DNA from: Clostridiales bacterium
GTDB lineage: Bacteria > Bacillota > Clostridia > Christensenellales > UBA3700
NCBI GenBank assembly: GCA_015055975.1
Contig: SVHF01000019.1
Coordinates: 1 to 36,569 of the forward strand
Direction: 5' to 3'
DNA length: 36,569 bases
Shown: positions 1 to 9,600 of the stretch, in pieces
How the letters are laid out: every line of letters starts with the position of its first letter
How positions within the stretch are numbered: the stretch's first letter is position 1
Notes under the pieces: model-generated
What the model saw: the letters and a program-made list of their open reading frames with translations, nothing else
Told to the model about the DNA's origin: nothing
Databases searched by the model: none
Translations under genes and position numbers: made by a program

Positions 1-31
1 AGACGTCTTGTCTAGTTTTGATGTCGTACAT
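1..31 (-). CDS. N-terminus of an unidentified gene, cut by the window edge
   Basis: Ten codons are visible, reading MYDIKTRQDV, behind AAAGGAGG with seven bases to the ATG at 31. The strong ribosome binding site makes a real gene likely. Ten residues are too few to identify it. Its position inside the interrupted lipoprotein gene suggests a transposase or another gene carried by an inserted element, but that is inference. An overlapping ATG at 35 is in another frame and is too close to the ribosome binding site. Confidence 0.4.
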   Translation of the reverse strand, partial: MYDIKTRQDV

Positions 32-78
32 ACATTTTCCTCCTTTATATGAGTCCAATTATATGTCCGCACCCCCAT
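1..78 (-). mobile_element. Possible end of an inserted mobile element (partial)
   Basis: The reading frame of the lipoprotein gene that starts at 276 loses all resemblance to its family at about position 80. From there the minus strand reads a G-rich stretch, two GGAC-containing motifs about 14 bases apart, a perfect AAAGGAGG, and a new start codon at 31. An interrupted gene followed at once by closely spaced short repeats and a well-expressed new gene is what an insertion-sequence end looks like. No transposase domain is visible because the window stops, so the family is not assigned and the boundary near 78 is approximate. Confidence 0.35.
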
Positions 79-276
79 ATGATTAATTAAATATTCTTTT
101 CTTGCATCCCAATCGCGAACGCCTGTATCTGTTGCTGTATCTTGACGAATATTAAAACTCATAATAGATAAGTTTATACCATCAGGTATTTCAACTTTCT
201 TTTCGCAACCAAAAACTGGAATAATCAAAATAGCCATTAAGGCTATTGCCAAAATAATAGTTAGTCCCCTCTTCAT
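79..276 (-). pseudogene. Endonuclease/exonuclease/phosphatase-family lipoprotein, 5' fragment
   Basis: The frame from the ATG at 276 begins with a basic N-terminus, a hydrophobic segment and a lipobox-like FGC (Cys at residue 24), so a lipid-anchored exported protein. It continues with LSIMSFNIRQDT, then DTGVRDWDARKEYLIN, which matches the first strand of the EEP fold (MSFNIR followed by W..RK..L). EEP proteins are normally over 250 residues and carry later conserved QE, HDE and SDH motifs. None can follow here because similarity ends about 65 residues in, where the sequence turns into the presumed element end. The gene starts 11 bases after cdd behind GAGGTT, so it was the last gene of the nucleoside operon. 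Its substrate (nucleic acid, phospholipid or inositol phosphate) cannot be told. Confidence 0.55.
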
Positions 277-286
277 AAATAACCTC

Positions 287-673
287 TTATAGTTTGAATC
301 CTAATGGCAATAACTCTTCTAGCGTATGAACATCTTCATCTTTACCATCAAATAGTATTATCTTAAAATCTTTGTCGCAAAACTCCGTCATAACCTGTCT
401 GCAAGCTCCACATGGTGGGCATTGAATTAATTCATCGCCCTTTCCCCCAACTATTGCAATTGCTTCAAATTTTGTTTCTCCTTCAGATATAGCTTTAAAA
501 AATGCTGTTCTTTCAGCACAGTTTGTCACTGACAAAGCACTATTTTCGATATTGCATCCTTCAAAGATTAATCCATCTTTTGTTTTTAGTGCAGCTCCAA
601 CTTTGAATTCAGAATATGGAGCATATGCATTTTGTCTTGCTTTCTTTGCTACTTCAATCAAATCCTTATACAT
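287..673 (-). CDS. cdd: Cytidine deaminase
   Basis: A 128-residue protein, the usual size of the homotetrameric zinc cytidine deaminase, which turns cytidine and deoxycytidine into uridine and deoxyuridine in pyrimidine salvage. The N-terminal AYAPYSEFKVGAAL is diagnostic. The active site is complete: NCAERTA supplies a zinc Cys and the catalytic Glu, and PPCGACRQ supplies the other two zinc Cys. The start ATG at 673 lies within the last codons of deoB (8-nt overlap), with AGGAG inside the deoB coding region, so the two are probably translationally coupled. Together with deoB and deoC it forms a route that funnels deoxynucleosides to glycolytic intermediates. Confidence 0.96.
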   Translation of the reverse strand: MYKDLIEVAKKARQNAYAPYSEFKVGAALKTKDGLIFEGCNIENSALSVTNCAERTAFFKAISEGETKFEAIAIVGGKGDELIQCPPCGACRQVMTEFCDKDFKIILFDGKDEDVHTLEELLPLGFKL

Positions 674-1835
674 TGTATATTTCTCCTAAAACCGACTTTT
701 GCATTCTTGTATTTTCTATATTGAAATATTCAAGTACTGTTCCTGCTATATAATCAAATCCTGCCTTTGTGCCCAAGTTTGTTGGCATTATCTTATCTCC
801 ATAGAATAGAACTGGAATATATTCTCTTGAATGATCTGTACTTGGCGTTAGTGGATCACAACCATGATCTGCAGTTATAATCAACATGTCATCTTGCTTC
901 ATGTTCATCATAAACTTTGCCAATTGATTATCAAATTGAGATATTGCTTTTGCATATCCATCAACATCATTTCTATGTCCGTATAACATATCAAAATCAA
1001 CAAGGTTTACAAAGCATAGCCCTTCAAAATCTTCTTGTTGTAATTTCAATGTAGCTTCCATACCCTCATCGTTATTTGTAGATTTAACTTTTCTTGTTAT
1101 ACCTTTCCCTGCAAAGATATCATATATCTTTCCTACAGATATTACATCAAGTCCTCTATCTTTAATCAAATCAAGCATTGTGTCTTTTGGTGGAAGCAAT
1201 GAAAAATCATGTCTATTGCCAGTTCTATAGAAGTTTCCACTATCCCCTCTAAATGGCCTTGCAATGATTCTGCCTACGCCATCTTTACCTTGCATAACCC
1301 CTCTTGCTATTTCGCAATATCTATACAATTCATCAACTGGCACATATTCTTCGTGTGCTGCGATTTGCAATACACTATCTGCCGATGTATAAACAATCAA
1401 TGCTCCCGTCTTTATATGTTCATCCCCATAATCTTTGATTACTTCTGTTCCAGAATATGGTTTATTACAAATTATCTTTCTATTAAACTTTTCTTCTAAT
1501 TCATCAATTATATATTTTGGGAATCCATTCTTATATGTTGGGAATGGCTCTTTAGAAATAAGGCCTGCAATTTCCCAATGGCCTGTTGTTGTGTCTTTGC
1601 CTGAACTTAGTTCAGAAAGCCTCATGTAAGCGCCTTTTGGCTCATTTGTTGGCAAAACGCTTGCCTTTACTCCATCTATGTTAAATAGGCCTAGTTTTTG
1701 AAGATTTGGCGCTAAAAAGAATTTAGATGAAGATACTGATTTAATTGTATTGCTTCCCTCATCTTTATACTTTTTAGCATCTGGCATTTCTCCTATGCCA
1801 AAACTATCCAAAACAATAATAAAAACTCTACGCAT
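666..1835 (-). CDS. deoB: Phosphopentomutase
   Basis: The 389-residue protein has the size and sequence of bacterial phosphopentomutase of the alkaline phosphatase superfamily, which interconverts ribose 1-phosphate and ribose 5-phosphate (and the deoxy forms) with two Mn ions. The N-terminal [13 protein letters not shown] carries a metal-binding Asp. [12 protein letters not shown] holds the phosphorylated Thr. The C-terminal ITADHGCDP and STDHSREY supply the remaining metal ligands. The ATG at 1835 overlaps the end of the HAD-DeoC gene by 8 nt with AGAGGAA just upstream, so it is coupled to that gene. It makes the 5-phosphate substrate for the DeoC half encoded upstream. Confidence 0.97.
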   Translation of the reverse strand: MRRVFIIVLDSFGIGEMPDAKKYKDEGSNTIKSVSSSKFFLAPNLQKLGLFNIDGVKASVLPTNEPKGAYMRLSELSSGKDTTTGHWEIAGLISKEPFPTYKNGFPKYIIDELEEKFNRKIICNKPYSGTEVIKDYGDEHIKTGALIVYTSADSVLQIAAHEEYVPVDELYRYCEIARGVMQGKDGVGRIIARPFRGDSGNFYRTGNRHDFSLLPPKDTMLDLIKDRGLDVISVGKIYDIFAGKGITRKVKSTNNDEGMEATLKLQQEDFEGLCFVNLVDFDMLYGHRNDVDGYAKAISQFDNQLAKFMMNMKQDDMLIITADHGCDPLTPSTDHSREYIPVLFYGDKIMPTNLGTKAGFDYIAGTVLEYFNIENTRMQKSVLGEIYNV

Positions 1836-3141
1836 TTTCCTCTTCTTTCACAATCTTTACAATTGCGCTTGTTCCTAATCTATCACAGCCCAATTTTAAA
1901 TAGTCTTGTGCATCTTGAAGTGTTCTAATTCCACCTGCTGCTTTCATCTTAACATTAGGCCCAATAAATTTTTTAAACAAGATTATATCTTCTTTTGTAG
2001 CTCCTGCTTTTGAAAAGCCTGTTGATGTCTTTATATAATCTGCCCCAGCTTGAGTTACAATTTTGCATAGTTTAACTTTTTCTGTTCTTTCCAATAAACA
2101 TGTTTCAATAATTACTTTTAATACTTTATCTCCACATGCCTTTTTTATTGCTTTTATCTCTCTTTTTAAAGCTGCATAGTTTTTAGACTTAACAAATCCG
2201 ATATTTATAACCATGTCGATTTCGTCTGCGCCATTTTTTATAGCATCTTTTGTCTCAAATACTTTTACTCTCGTTGTAGAATATCCATTTGGGAACCCAA
2301 TTACTGTACAAATCTTTACTTTACCATTTGCATATTCTTTTGCCTTTTTAACATAAGATGGTGGAATACATACAGATGCTGTATTGTATTTTATTGCATC
2401 ATCAATTAATGCATATATTTCATCTAGCGTTGCACCTTGTGCAAGTAAAGTATGATCACAATGCTTTAAAATTTCTTTCTTATCCATAATGATTGGGTTC
2501 AACTCCTTAATTTTATTTTCTAAATTTGCAGCCTGACTTATTAATAAATCCTCTTCAACTCCAGATAGTTCTTTTCTTGTCCTATATCCCCATGTAACTA
2601 TAAGGTATTTAACGTTAGCATTTTGAGCAAGCTCTTTATCTACTAGCGAATCGCCAATATATATAACATCGTTTTCCTTTGCATCAAACGCTTTCATAAC
2701 ACTAAATAGCGTATCAGGATTTGGCTTTATCTTCATGCCCTCTTTTATCCCACATGCAATGTCTACATAGTCTTTAAAATATATGTTATACAACTCTTGA
2801 ACAGCTTCATCGTTTTTGTTTGAAACTATCGCAATCTTATATCCATACATCTTAAGATTTTTAAGTAGCAACTTTATACCAGGGAAATATTGTGTATGAT
2901 CATTACAATGTTCATCATAATGAGCTTTAAATGCAGCTTTTAGTGATTCATATTTTTCTGGGTGTGCTTGAGATGCTCTTTTTATGAACATATCTAAGCC
3001 ATTGCCAATAAATTGTCTAACGTTTTCTAGCGTTTGAGATGGCATGCCATTTTCTTTTAGAGCCACATTTAAAGAAAGATACAAATCTTTGATTGTATCT
3101 AAAAGAGTACCATCCAAATCAAACACGCAAAGCTTATTCAT
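1828..3141 (-). CDS. deoC: HAD-family phosphatase fused to deoxyribose-phosphate aldolase
   Basis: One frame encodes two complete enzymes, 437 residues from the ATG at 3141. Residues 1-213 are a HAD phosphatase of the phosphoglycolate phosphatase (Gph) type: FDLDGTLLD at the N-terminus, SNKN as motif II, and [10 protein letters not shown] as motif IV. Residues 219-437 are a full-length class I DERA, which splits 2-deoxyribose 5-phosphate into acetaldehyde and glyceraldehyde 3-phosphate. Its Schiff-base Lys lies in YIKTSTGF, and the C-terminal AAGGIRT and GTSAI phosphate-binding loops are present. I chose 3141 because the TTG at 3180, which would add 13 residues, coincides with the -35 box of the promoter. 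The predicted transcript starts within a few bases of 3141, giving an almost leaderless mRNA without a ribosome binding site. An internal ATG at 2487 begins the DeoC half, with AAGGAG 15 bases upstream, so a separate DeoC product is possible. The HAD half may act on a sugar phosphate of the pathway; this is inferred from the fusion. Confidence 0.93.
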   Translation of the reverse strand: MNKLCVFDLDGTLLDTIKDLYLSLNVALKENGMPSQTLENVRQFIGNGLDMFIKRASQAHPEKYESLKAAFKAHYDEHCNDHTQYFPGIKLLLKNLKMYGYKIAIVSNKNDEAVQELYNIYFKDYVDIACGIKEGMKIKPNPDTLFSVMKAFDAKENDVIYIGDSLVDKELAQNANVKYLIVTWGYRTRKELSGVEEDLLISQAANLENKIKELNPIIMDKKEILKHCDHTLLAQGATLDEIYALIDDAIKYNTASVCIPPSYVKKAKEYANGKVKICTVIGFPNGYSTTRVKVFETKDAIKNGADEIDMVINIGFVKSKNYAALKREIKAIKKACGDKVLKVIIETCLLERTEKVKLCKIVTQAGADYIKTSTGFSKAGATKEDIILFKKFIGPNVKMKAAGGIRTLQDAQDYLKLGCDRLGTSAIVKIVKEEENA

Positions 3142-3151
3142 ATCAAAAAAT

Positions 3152-3180
3152 ATTATATAATATTTTCTAGACCTTCTCAA
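3152..3180 (-). promoter_or_regulatory. Sigma-A promoter of the nucleoside salvage operon
   Basis: On the minus strand TTGAGA (3180-3175), a 17-base spacer and a perfect TATAAT (3157-3152) form a strong sigma-A promoter. A start 6-7 bases after the -10 falls at about 3145, only about three bases before the ATG at 3141. Confidence 0.8.
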
Positions 3181-3192
3181 TACTGATATATC

Positions 3193-3221
3193 TTGAAATG
3201 CTCTTTTATTGCCCTTATAAT
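3193..3221 (+). promoter_or_regulatory. Sigma-A promoter of the diacylglycerol kinase-like gene
   Basis: TTGAAA (3193-3198), 17 bases, and TATAAT (3216-3221). The ribosome binding site GAGGTG at 3229-3234 follows, six bases before the ATG at 3241. It is divergent from the operon promoter at 3152-3180, with the two -35 boxes only 12 bases apart, so regulators or polymerase at one may affect the other. Confidence 0.82.
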
Positions 3222-3240
3222 ATTATCGAGGTGCTAACTT

Positions 3241-4161
3241 ATGAAGTATATATTTATTGCAAATCCTAATGCTGGCAAAAAAGATGCCTTAGATAGAATT
3301 AACAACGAAATCAATTCCCTAACAACAAAAATTGAATATGACATTCACGCAACAACAGGCAAGAAAGATGCTGAGAATTTTGTTAGAGAATATTCAAAGA
3401 AAAATCCAGATGAAGATGTGTGCTTTATCGCATGTGGTGGAGATGGCACAATTAGTGAAATCGCAAATGGACTTGTTGGCACTAAAAATAAATGTTTTGC
3501 AATACTTGCATATGGTTCTGGAAACGACTTCATAAAATACTATAAAGGAAAAGATTTCTTATCTTTACAAAAAATTGTTGATGGAACACGTCACACTATA
3601 GATATTTTAAAAATTGACGATGGAACAGGTATTCCAAAATATTCCGTAAATGTTACAAACTTTGGACTTGATTCAGTTGTATGCTCTTATGCAAATAAAT
3701 TAAAAGATCAAGGCAAAAGCGGCGCTTACACTAAAGGTGTTATTCGTGCAATCTTTATTGGAAGATATAACGATATAAGTGTTGATGTGGATGGTGAATG
3801 CGTAACAGGTAAGAGACTTTTACTTGGAACGCTTGCAAATGCACACTATGTTGGGAGCAAATACTTCACAGCTCCTTATGCTAAAAATGATGATGGCATT
3901 ATTGATGTTCTATTGTATAAATCTATGCCACTATTTAAATTTGCTTCCCTTTTAAATGCTTATATAGAAGGAAAACATCTTGAAGAGAAAAATGTTAAAA
4001 AGGCAAAAAAATATATCTTCTATAAGAAGACTTCAAATCCAATCAAGGTGTATTCTAAAAAACCATTTGAATTGTGCTTAGATGGCGAGATGCTACCAGG
4101 AACAGAATTCTATGTTTCTATTATTCCTGGAGCAATCGACTTTATAATCCCTCACGATTAA
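3241..4161 (+). CDS. Diacylglycerol kinase-family (YegS/DagK-like) lipid kinase
   Basis: A 306-residue soluble protein of the DAGK catalytic family. The N-terminal IANPNAGKK and the nucleotide-binding CGGDGTISEIANGL (about residues 64-77) are the family signature, and YGSGNDFIKYY gives the following loop. The C-terminal beta-sandwich includes FELCLDGE, the metal/phosphate-binding end of the family. Members phosphorylate diacylglycerol or related lipids at the membrane and recycle the DAG released by lipoteichoic acid synthesis; whether this one uses DAG or another lipid cannot be read from the sequence. It has its own promoter and ribosome binding site and stands alone. Its stop codon directly abuts the stop codon of the convergent exchanger gene, with no base between. 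Confidence 0.88.
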   Translation: MKYIFIANPNAGKKDALDRINNEINSLTTKIEYDIHATTGKKDAENFVREYSKKNPDEDVCFIACGGDGTISEIANGLVGTKNKCFAILAYGSGNDFIKYYKGKDFLSLQKIVDGTRHTIDILKIDDGTGIPKYSVNVTNFGLDSVVCSYANKLKDQGKSGAYTKGVIRAIFIGRYNDISVDVDGECVTGKRLLLGTLANAHYVGSKYFTAPYAKNDDGIIDVLLYKSMPLFKFASLLNAYIEGKHLEEKNVKKAKKYIFYKKTSNPIKVYSKKPFELCLDGEMLPGTEFYVSIIPGAIDFIIPHD

Positions 4162-5403
4162 TTAGGCAAATATAATTCCTTGGCCCATTAAAACGCATAA
4201 AACAAGGTAAACTACGTATGCAACCAAACATACAATACCTTGCCATCTATCAAACTTCTTTGTAAATAGAGGTGGAATTGTAGCTATAGCTACTATTCCT
4301 AAGCAGAATGGAAAATCTAGATACAAAGATTGCTTTGTAACTAAAAGACCACCCAATCCATTTGCAGCGCCAATAATTGCGCATATTGGCAATATCAAAC
4401 AAATATCTATAATATTTGCGCCAACGATATTACCTGCAGATAGAGAGCTGTTTTTCTTTATAATTGCATTAATTGTTGTTATTAATTCCGGAAGAGATGT
4501 TCCAATAGCAACAATTGTTACTGCAATGATAATTTCTGGAACATGCAAAAGTGATGCAAACATTGAACCATAATCAACAAGTAAATTAGAACCTATTACG
4601 ATTCCAGCAATACCTGCAATTAATTTAGTTACATTAACTACAACTTCGTTTCCTGTAACTCTTCCAACGACACTACACTTTTTATTGATTTTAAATAGTG
4701 ATCCCAATTCAAAAATTGTTAACCATGCTGCAATAATTACTAAAGCAACAATAATTTGTACAACATATAAAGTTGAGAATGTATCTCTAAATAAAACAAG
4801 GACGGAAATGCCAACACCTGTTAATACAACGCCGCTCACTATCTTTATAATTCTAGATAAAAGCGTTGGCTCTTCCTCTGCTTCTTCCTCATTATTATCC
4901 AAAACTTCATTATGTTCTTTTTCCATATCGCCACTTGGCGTTACCATTTGCTTTTTAGCTTGCTTTATATTGTCCCACATAAATACAATTAGTGGAATAA
5001 ATACAAGCAAAGATAAATATGGATTTAAAACTCCAGTTATACATAACAAGAACAATAATAAAACTGTACCTGGCAATAGAATATTTCTTAACATGTAATC
5101 TTTTCTATTGATTACAAATGGTGTAAATATCATTGTCATTGCAAGAATTAAACCAGTATTTGCAGTAACAGAGCCTATAGCATTTCCTACAGCCATTTCA
5201 GCTTGTCCATTTGCTGCAGCTACCGATGATACAATAAGTTCTGGCAAAGTTGTACAAAAACTTACAATTGTTGCTCCTATAATAAAATGTGGAATATGAG
5301 AAATCTCAGCAATCCAAATTGCTGCGTCTACAAAATAATCCCCACATTTAATAATTAGGATGATTCCTATAGTCAATAAAGCCAAACACAAAAAATAGTC
5401 CAT
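4162..5403 (-). CDS. Sodium/calcium exchanger (CaCA family)
   Basis: A 413-residue integral membrane protein with about ten hydrophobic segments and the two inverted alpha repeats of cation/Ca2+ antiporters. Alpha-1 is IVSFCTTLPELIVSS followed by VGNAIGSV, and alpha-2 is IVAIGTSLPELITTI followed by GNIVGANIIDI; the Glu of each LPEL is the ion-binding residue. A loop of acidic residues (about 155-180, rich in Glu) joins the halves, as in the YrbG/CaxA group. It probably exports Ca2+ in exchange for Na+. The start codon is seven bases after the TM2 gene stop, with AGGTG overlapping that stop, so the two are one operon. Common names are calcium/sodium antiporter or YrbG-like; direction and ion preference are inference. 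Confidence 0.92.
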   Translation of the reverse strand: MDYFLCLALLTIGIILIIKCGDYFVDAAIWIAEISHIPHFIIGATIVSFCTTLPELIVSSVAAANGQAEMAVGNAIGSVTANTGLILAMTMIFTPFVINRKDYMLRNILLPGTVLLLFLLCITGVLNPYLSLLVFIPLIVFMWDNIKQAKKQMVTPSGDMEKEHNEVLDNNEEEAEEEPTLLSRIIKIVSGVVLTGVGISVLVLFRDTFSTLYVVQIIVALVIIAAWLTIFELGSLFKINKKCSVVGRVTGNEVVVNVTKLIAGIAGIVIGSNLLVDYGSMFASLLHVPEIIIAVTIVAIGTSLPELITTINAIIKKNSSLSAGNIVGANIIDICLILPICAIIGAANGLGGLLVTKQSLYLDFPFCLGIVAIATIPPLFTKKFDRWQGIVCLVAYVVYLVLCVLMGQGIIFA

Positions 5404-5410
5404 AAATCAC

Positions 5411-5812
5411 CTAAAGTGTCTTAACACACTTAACATTATATCTTTCTTCAAAATCTCTGTCGTTTCCAACTAAAATAGCAATACCCTCAAAGAATCCTAT
5501 TATTGATGGAATTCCAGTCCAAGCAAAAATAATGCTAAATATTCCACGTGCGATTCTTCCTAGATAAAAGCAATGTATACCAAAAGTTCCAAGCAAAATG
5601 GCTAATAGACCTGCAACATTTTTATCTCTTTCTGGTCTATCGTCAACGCTTGACTCTTCTTTTTTTTCTTCCTCTTTTTCAGTATTTATAAATACGTTTT
5701 CTTCTTCAACTTCTTTTACTGGCTCTTTTTCTACATATTCATCGTTATTTGATCCACAATTTGGACAATATCTTGAATCTTCATATTCAGTGCCACAATA
5801 TTTGCATTTCAT
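5411..5812 (-). CDS. Zinc-ribbon TM2-domain membrane protein
   Basis: 133 residues. The N-terminus CKYCGTEYEDSRYCPNCGS is a four-Cys zinc ribbon (residues 3-18). A highly acidic, Glu-rich linker (about 25-60) follows, then a TM2 domain: two hydrophobic segments around GTFGIHCFYLGRIARG, the diagnostic turn of the family. Such proteins are common in Firmicutes and have no established biochemical role; TM2 proteins are thought to sense or scaffold at the membrane. The ATG at 5812 has AGAGGTAG upstream. Co-transcription with the Ca2+ exchanger could point to a role in cation homeostasis or envelope stress, but this is inference. Confidence 0.85.
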   Translation of the reverse strand: MKCKYCGTEYEDSRYCPNCGSNNDEYVEKEPVKEVEEENVFINTEKEEEKKEESSVDDRPERDKNVAGLLAILLGTFGIHCFYLGRIARGIFSIIFAWTGIPSIIGFFEGIAILVGNDRDFEERYNVKCVKTL

Positions 5813-6107
5813 AAGCTACCTCTATGCATTAGTATACTCTTTATATATAAAAAGTGCCACCTGATTATAATATGAAATCTCTAGTGAGTAAATTGAAAAA
5901 GTAAATTCCGTGGAGGTGTCATATTAAAAACTTTATCTGCATATATTTTTGGGAAAAATGTAAGGAGGATTAAAAGCTTGGTATTTATAGATAATGTTCG
6001 CGGACTTCTTTTCTCCAAAAGACATGTTATAACTTGTTTTCATTATCTTTATTCACATTATATACCCTTACATGTTAGCAATTATATACACGCCACATCG
6101 CAGAATA
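5813..6107. other. Intergenic region with a weak small-ORF candidate
   Basis: The left part carries the upstream region of the TM2 gene, including a TATACT -10-like box about 30 bases before its start, without a good -35. The only other notable element is a perfect AAGGAGG at 5962-5968 (plus strand) in front of a TTG at 5978 that opens a 47-codon frame ending at 6121. That frame would run into the 3' end of the lipoprotein gene on the other strand and has no recognisable features. No terminator or repeat is evident. Confidence 0.5.
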
Positions 6108-6121
6108 TTAAATATAATTAA
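5978..6121 (+). CDS. Doubtful small ORF with strong ribosome binding site
   Basis: A 47-codon frame from TTG, nine bases after a perfect AAGGAGG. The product begins LVFIDNVRGLLFSK and is rich in His, Tyr and Ile, with no signal peptide, membrane segment or motif I recognise. The rare start codon, the overlap with the lipoprotein gene on the other strand and the lack of an obvious promoter make it doubtful. It may be a remnant of a lost gene. Confidence 0.15.
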   Translation: MVFIDNVRGLLFSKRHVITCFHYLYSHYIPLHVSNYIHATSQNIKYN

Positions 6122-6686
6122 CATTGCAATTTGTTCCTTTCTTTATTTCTATGTTCCCTGAATTATTTTTGCAATAACAAAACGAAATCCAGCCACTTCT
6201 TTTCTCATTAACCCCATAAGTCCCCTGTACCCTTAATACTACTTCATCTTTGTCTTCAAAAAACAATTCGCTTGGTAATACTAAAGTTTCTTTGTGCGAA
6301 TAATTTATCTCCCATTTTCTTGAATATTTATTCTCTCTTGACAATGAACATAGATACTCATCATTGCTGTAAAAATCAGTTATTTTCTGTTCTATCCGAT
6401 TATCTTTATTGTTTAGATTATATATTATTAAATCAAAATCTGGTTCTATTATCTGAGACGTATTTTTTGAAATATGACCATAGCATAAATCCACAACAAT
6501 TTCCTCATTTTTGTTTATTTGCGACGGAATCGAATATGCGACAAAAATATCAGATGATTCTTCCTGCGTAGATTTAAATGCAAACCCATAAGATATTATT
6601 TCATTATTCTCTTTACATCCTACAAACATACAAGTAAATAGCGCTAATATAATCAAAGAGACACCCAATATAAGTCTATTTTTCAT
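6108..6686 (-). CDS. Small lipoprotein downstream of the Hint exoprotein, function unknown
   Basis: 192 residues. The N-terminus is a typical lipoprotein signal: MKNR, a hydrophobic run, then MFVGC with the lipidated Cys at 24. The mature part is polar, probably beta-rich and globular, with no family I recognise; several Cys (in CYGH, YLCSL, FCYCK and NCNV) could form disulfides. The ATG at 6686 follows AAGGAGG, and that ribosome binding site begins directly at the stop codon of the 1171-residue exoprotein gene, so the two share a transcript. It could be a membrane-bound partner, receptor or protective factor for the exoprotein; this is inferred only from position. Confidence 0.75.
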   Translation of the reverse strand: MKNRLILGVSLIILALFTCMFVGCKENNEIISYGFAFKSTQEESSDIFVAYSIPSQINKNEEIVVDLCYGHISKNTSQIIEPDFDLIIYNLNNKDNRIEQKITDFYSNDEYLCSLSRENKYSRKWEINYSHKETLVLPSELFFEDKDEVVLRVQGTYGVNEKRSGWISFCYCKNNSGNIEIKKGTNCNVNYI

Positions 6687-6698
6687 TGTATTACCTCC

Positions 6699-9600
6699 TT
6701 ATTCAAAGAAACTCATGTATCTATTCAATAGATTTTGAATCTCTTGTAGCGTTGTTATTCCCTTACCTATTGCTACTTTTAAGTACTGTCCGTTAAACGC
6801 ATTAAATACTAGTTCTGGTATAGGAATAATGTTGCTAAACTCTTCATATGTATACAAGCCATATATAGAGATATCTTGTGCCATTGATGTTTGATCATAG
6901 GCCATTGTTTGAGCATCAACATCGAAGATGTTAATAAAACTCTCTGTATTTCCTGGCATAGATAACATCCCATTTACATAATAGCATAAATGCCCATATG
7001 TTACAGGAGAATATGCCGTTGTTACTTGTTGAGATATACTTACATCCATTAATTGAACATTTACTAACATCATATTGTTATTTATGTCATATGACTGTTT
7101 CTTAAACCAATGCCCTATATATTGCGCTGCATCACTTCTTAAAAATACGTATTTATTTAAAGTAGTATCAAAGAATGCATGCTCGTCTATTACTTCAACT
7201 TGAGTTCCATCTGAGAATGTTAAAGTTATTACATCATATGTAGTTGTAATTTCCGAATCAATAAACAATATTGGAGCTGATGTAAATGTACCATTCAACA
7301 TATCCCATACTAATAATTGCTCATTGCCTGTTAGATTCTCTACTGCAGTTTGAGTGCCATCGGCAAGTGTTATTAGAGAGCCTGCAGTTATGCATGAACC
7401 TCCAGATGAATTAGAATTCCATTTTGCATATAACGTTCTATTTGGAGCAGAACTCAAATTAGCCATCGTATAATAATCCCCCGTAAAGTCAGCGTTTATA
7501 TACCATTTATCAAAAGTATACCCGCTTCTAGTTGGGTTATTTATCGTACCAGAATATAGACTACCTGGATTAGTATCTGTTTTATTAAACGAAATTAAAT
7601 ATCCTCCGCCTCCAGAAAATACACACTCTTTAAAATACGGTCTATTTGACGAATTCCAAGTTGAAGCCCAATTTGTATCGTCTGCGGCACTATATATTGT
7701 TAGATTGTTAGAATTACCGAAAGCATTATCTCCTACATATGTTGTCGTTGATGCTATATTAATTGTCGATAAGTTGTTCCCATAAAAAGCATATGACCCT
7801 ATGCTCGTTATACTAGCATTCGGCCATGATAGACTAGAAATTGGACAATTATAGAACGTGTAATCAGATATGCTTGTTACTTGAGATGCTGATGAATAAT
7901 ATACAGAGGTTAAGTTTGTACAATTATTAAAGGCATATGACCCAATACTTGTTATTGAACTTGGAATATCTATAGATGTGATGCCAGTTTGTCCACTAAA
8001 CGCATTGCTTGAAATGCTTGTGACTGTTTTACCGAAATATTCCGAAGGGATTAAAACACTCCCAGACAAAGGGAAATACGAACCCGTAATTTCACAATTA
8101 TTGCCCACTTCTACAACAGTAAACAACGGCTTTTGTATAACATATAATTGTGACCCATATGTTCCAGTTGTCGGAGGCTCTGATTGTGCACTAAACATTT
8201 TAATTTTAAAAGTTCTTCCACTCCAATTCAATATTGCGTTCCATTGTGTTTGATTCATTGCGTCTAAGCAAGTTAACGTGTCTCCATACGCTATAATAAA
8301 CGACGTGGTTTCATCTTCATTTACAGCGTATACTACCGTTGTTAAAGGATAATTGTCCCATCCTGAATAGTTACTCCATGAAATAGTAGGTGCGCTCGAT
8401 GGATTTGAAGTAAAATTGACTGCCAAATTTGAGGCACACATTTTATAGTAAGCCAAATTTGCACCTAAATCATTTTCAAGGTCTGGGTACTCATCATAAA
8501 AATTTTGTACAAATGCTGAAAATGTATACGTTCCGCCAACTGTCGTAATGTTCCACCATTCAGATGCTGTCAAATTAATGTTATCATTTGATTCATTATT
8601 TGAATCATATAGATCCCACAATATTGCCATAATTGATCTTTCGCAAGCTTCACCTAATCTAATGTCGGTCGTTTCAATATTATAAATCGACCCATTGTAT
8701 GATGTGTAATACGAGTCAGCCACCGTAGGTATGCTCGATATCGTGTATGGGTATTCTTTTTGGGCAATAAAGCCAAAAATAGTCGGCCATGATTCTGCCC
8801 AAGCAAGTTTGATGCCGACGTCTTTCCCATAAAGATTTGCGTCATTAGTATCACTAAAATGGTCACTCGTATTTCCGTTTTCAATAAAAGATTGAATATC
8901 TGCCCATATGCTTTGCAACCCAATTTGATATTGTATGAAGTGGCCATATTCATGCATTATTACATCCCACGACTCATATGTATAGATTTGGCTGTAATCA
9001 TCATCTCTTAAATATGGAATATATATCGCGTCTGAAAACGCATCATAATAGCATCCGTTAGAGTTCCATGGATACCATATATCCACAGAATCCGGCAAAT
9101 ATCCTAATTGCGTTGTCGCAAAATCTCTCGCAACTAGAGCAGCTTGAAAGATTTGAATTGCCTGGCATGCTAATTCCCTAAAATGATCCAAATCGTCAAT
9201 CATCGTTATTGTTTCATCAATTGTATATGATGCGCCTGTCGATACATCATTAATTGTTTTATATCTTGTATTCACCGAATATCTAGATTCCTGATGATCT
9301 GCAGACAATGTCACTCCTCTTACTTCTATATTGCCATCGCCAGCATATATTTTAATATATATGTCACTTCCATGATTATCAAAAACTGAATCATTATTTT
9401 GAAATACGATCGAATAATTGCCATAATTATCAGAAACTGTTGACCCCAACAAAGTATCCCCGAAAATGTCAAGATTCCTATCATATACTTCTACCAAAGC
9501 TTGCCGAATTGGTATTATACGGTTATTGTTTGTTGTCCATTTTATTATACCTGAAACATATGTGTCTTTATTGCCACGACTCTTAATATTATTCTTGTAA

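Noticed and set aside
3142..3180. TTG start of the HAD-DeoC gene at 3180
   Set aside because: The TTG is the start of the -35 element and has no ribosome binding site. The ATG at 3141 begins exactly at the HAD motif ([15 protein letters not shown]).
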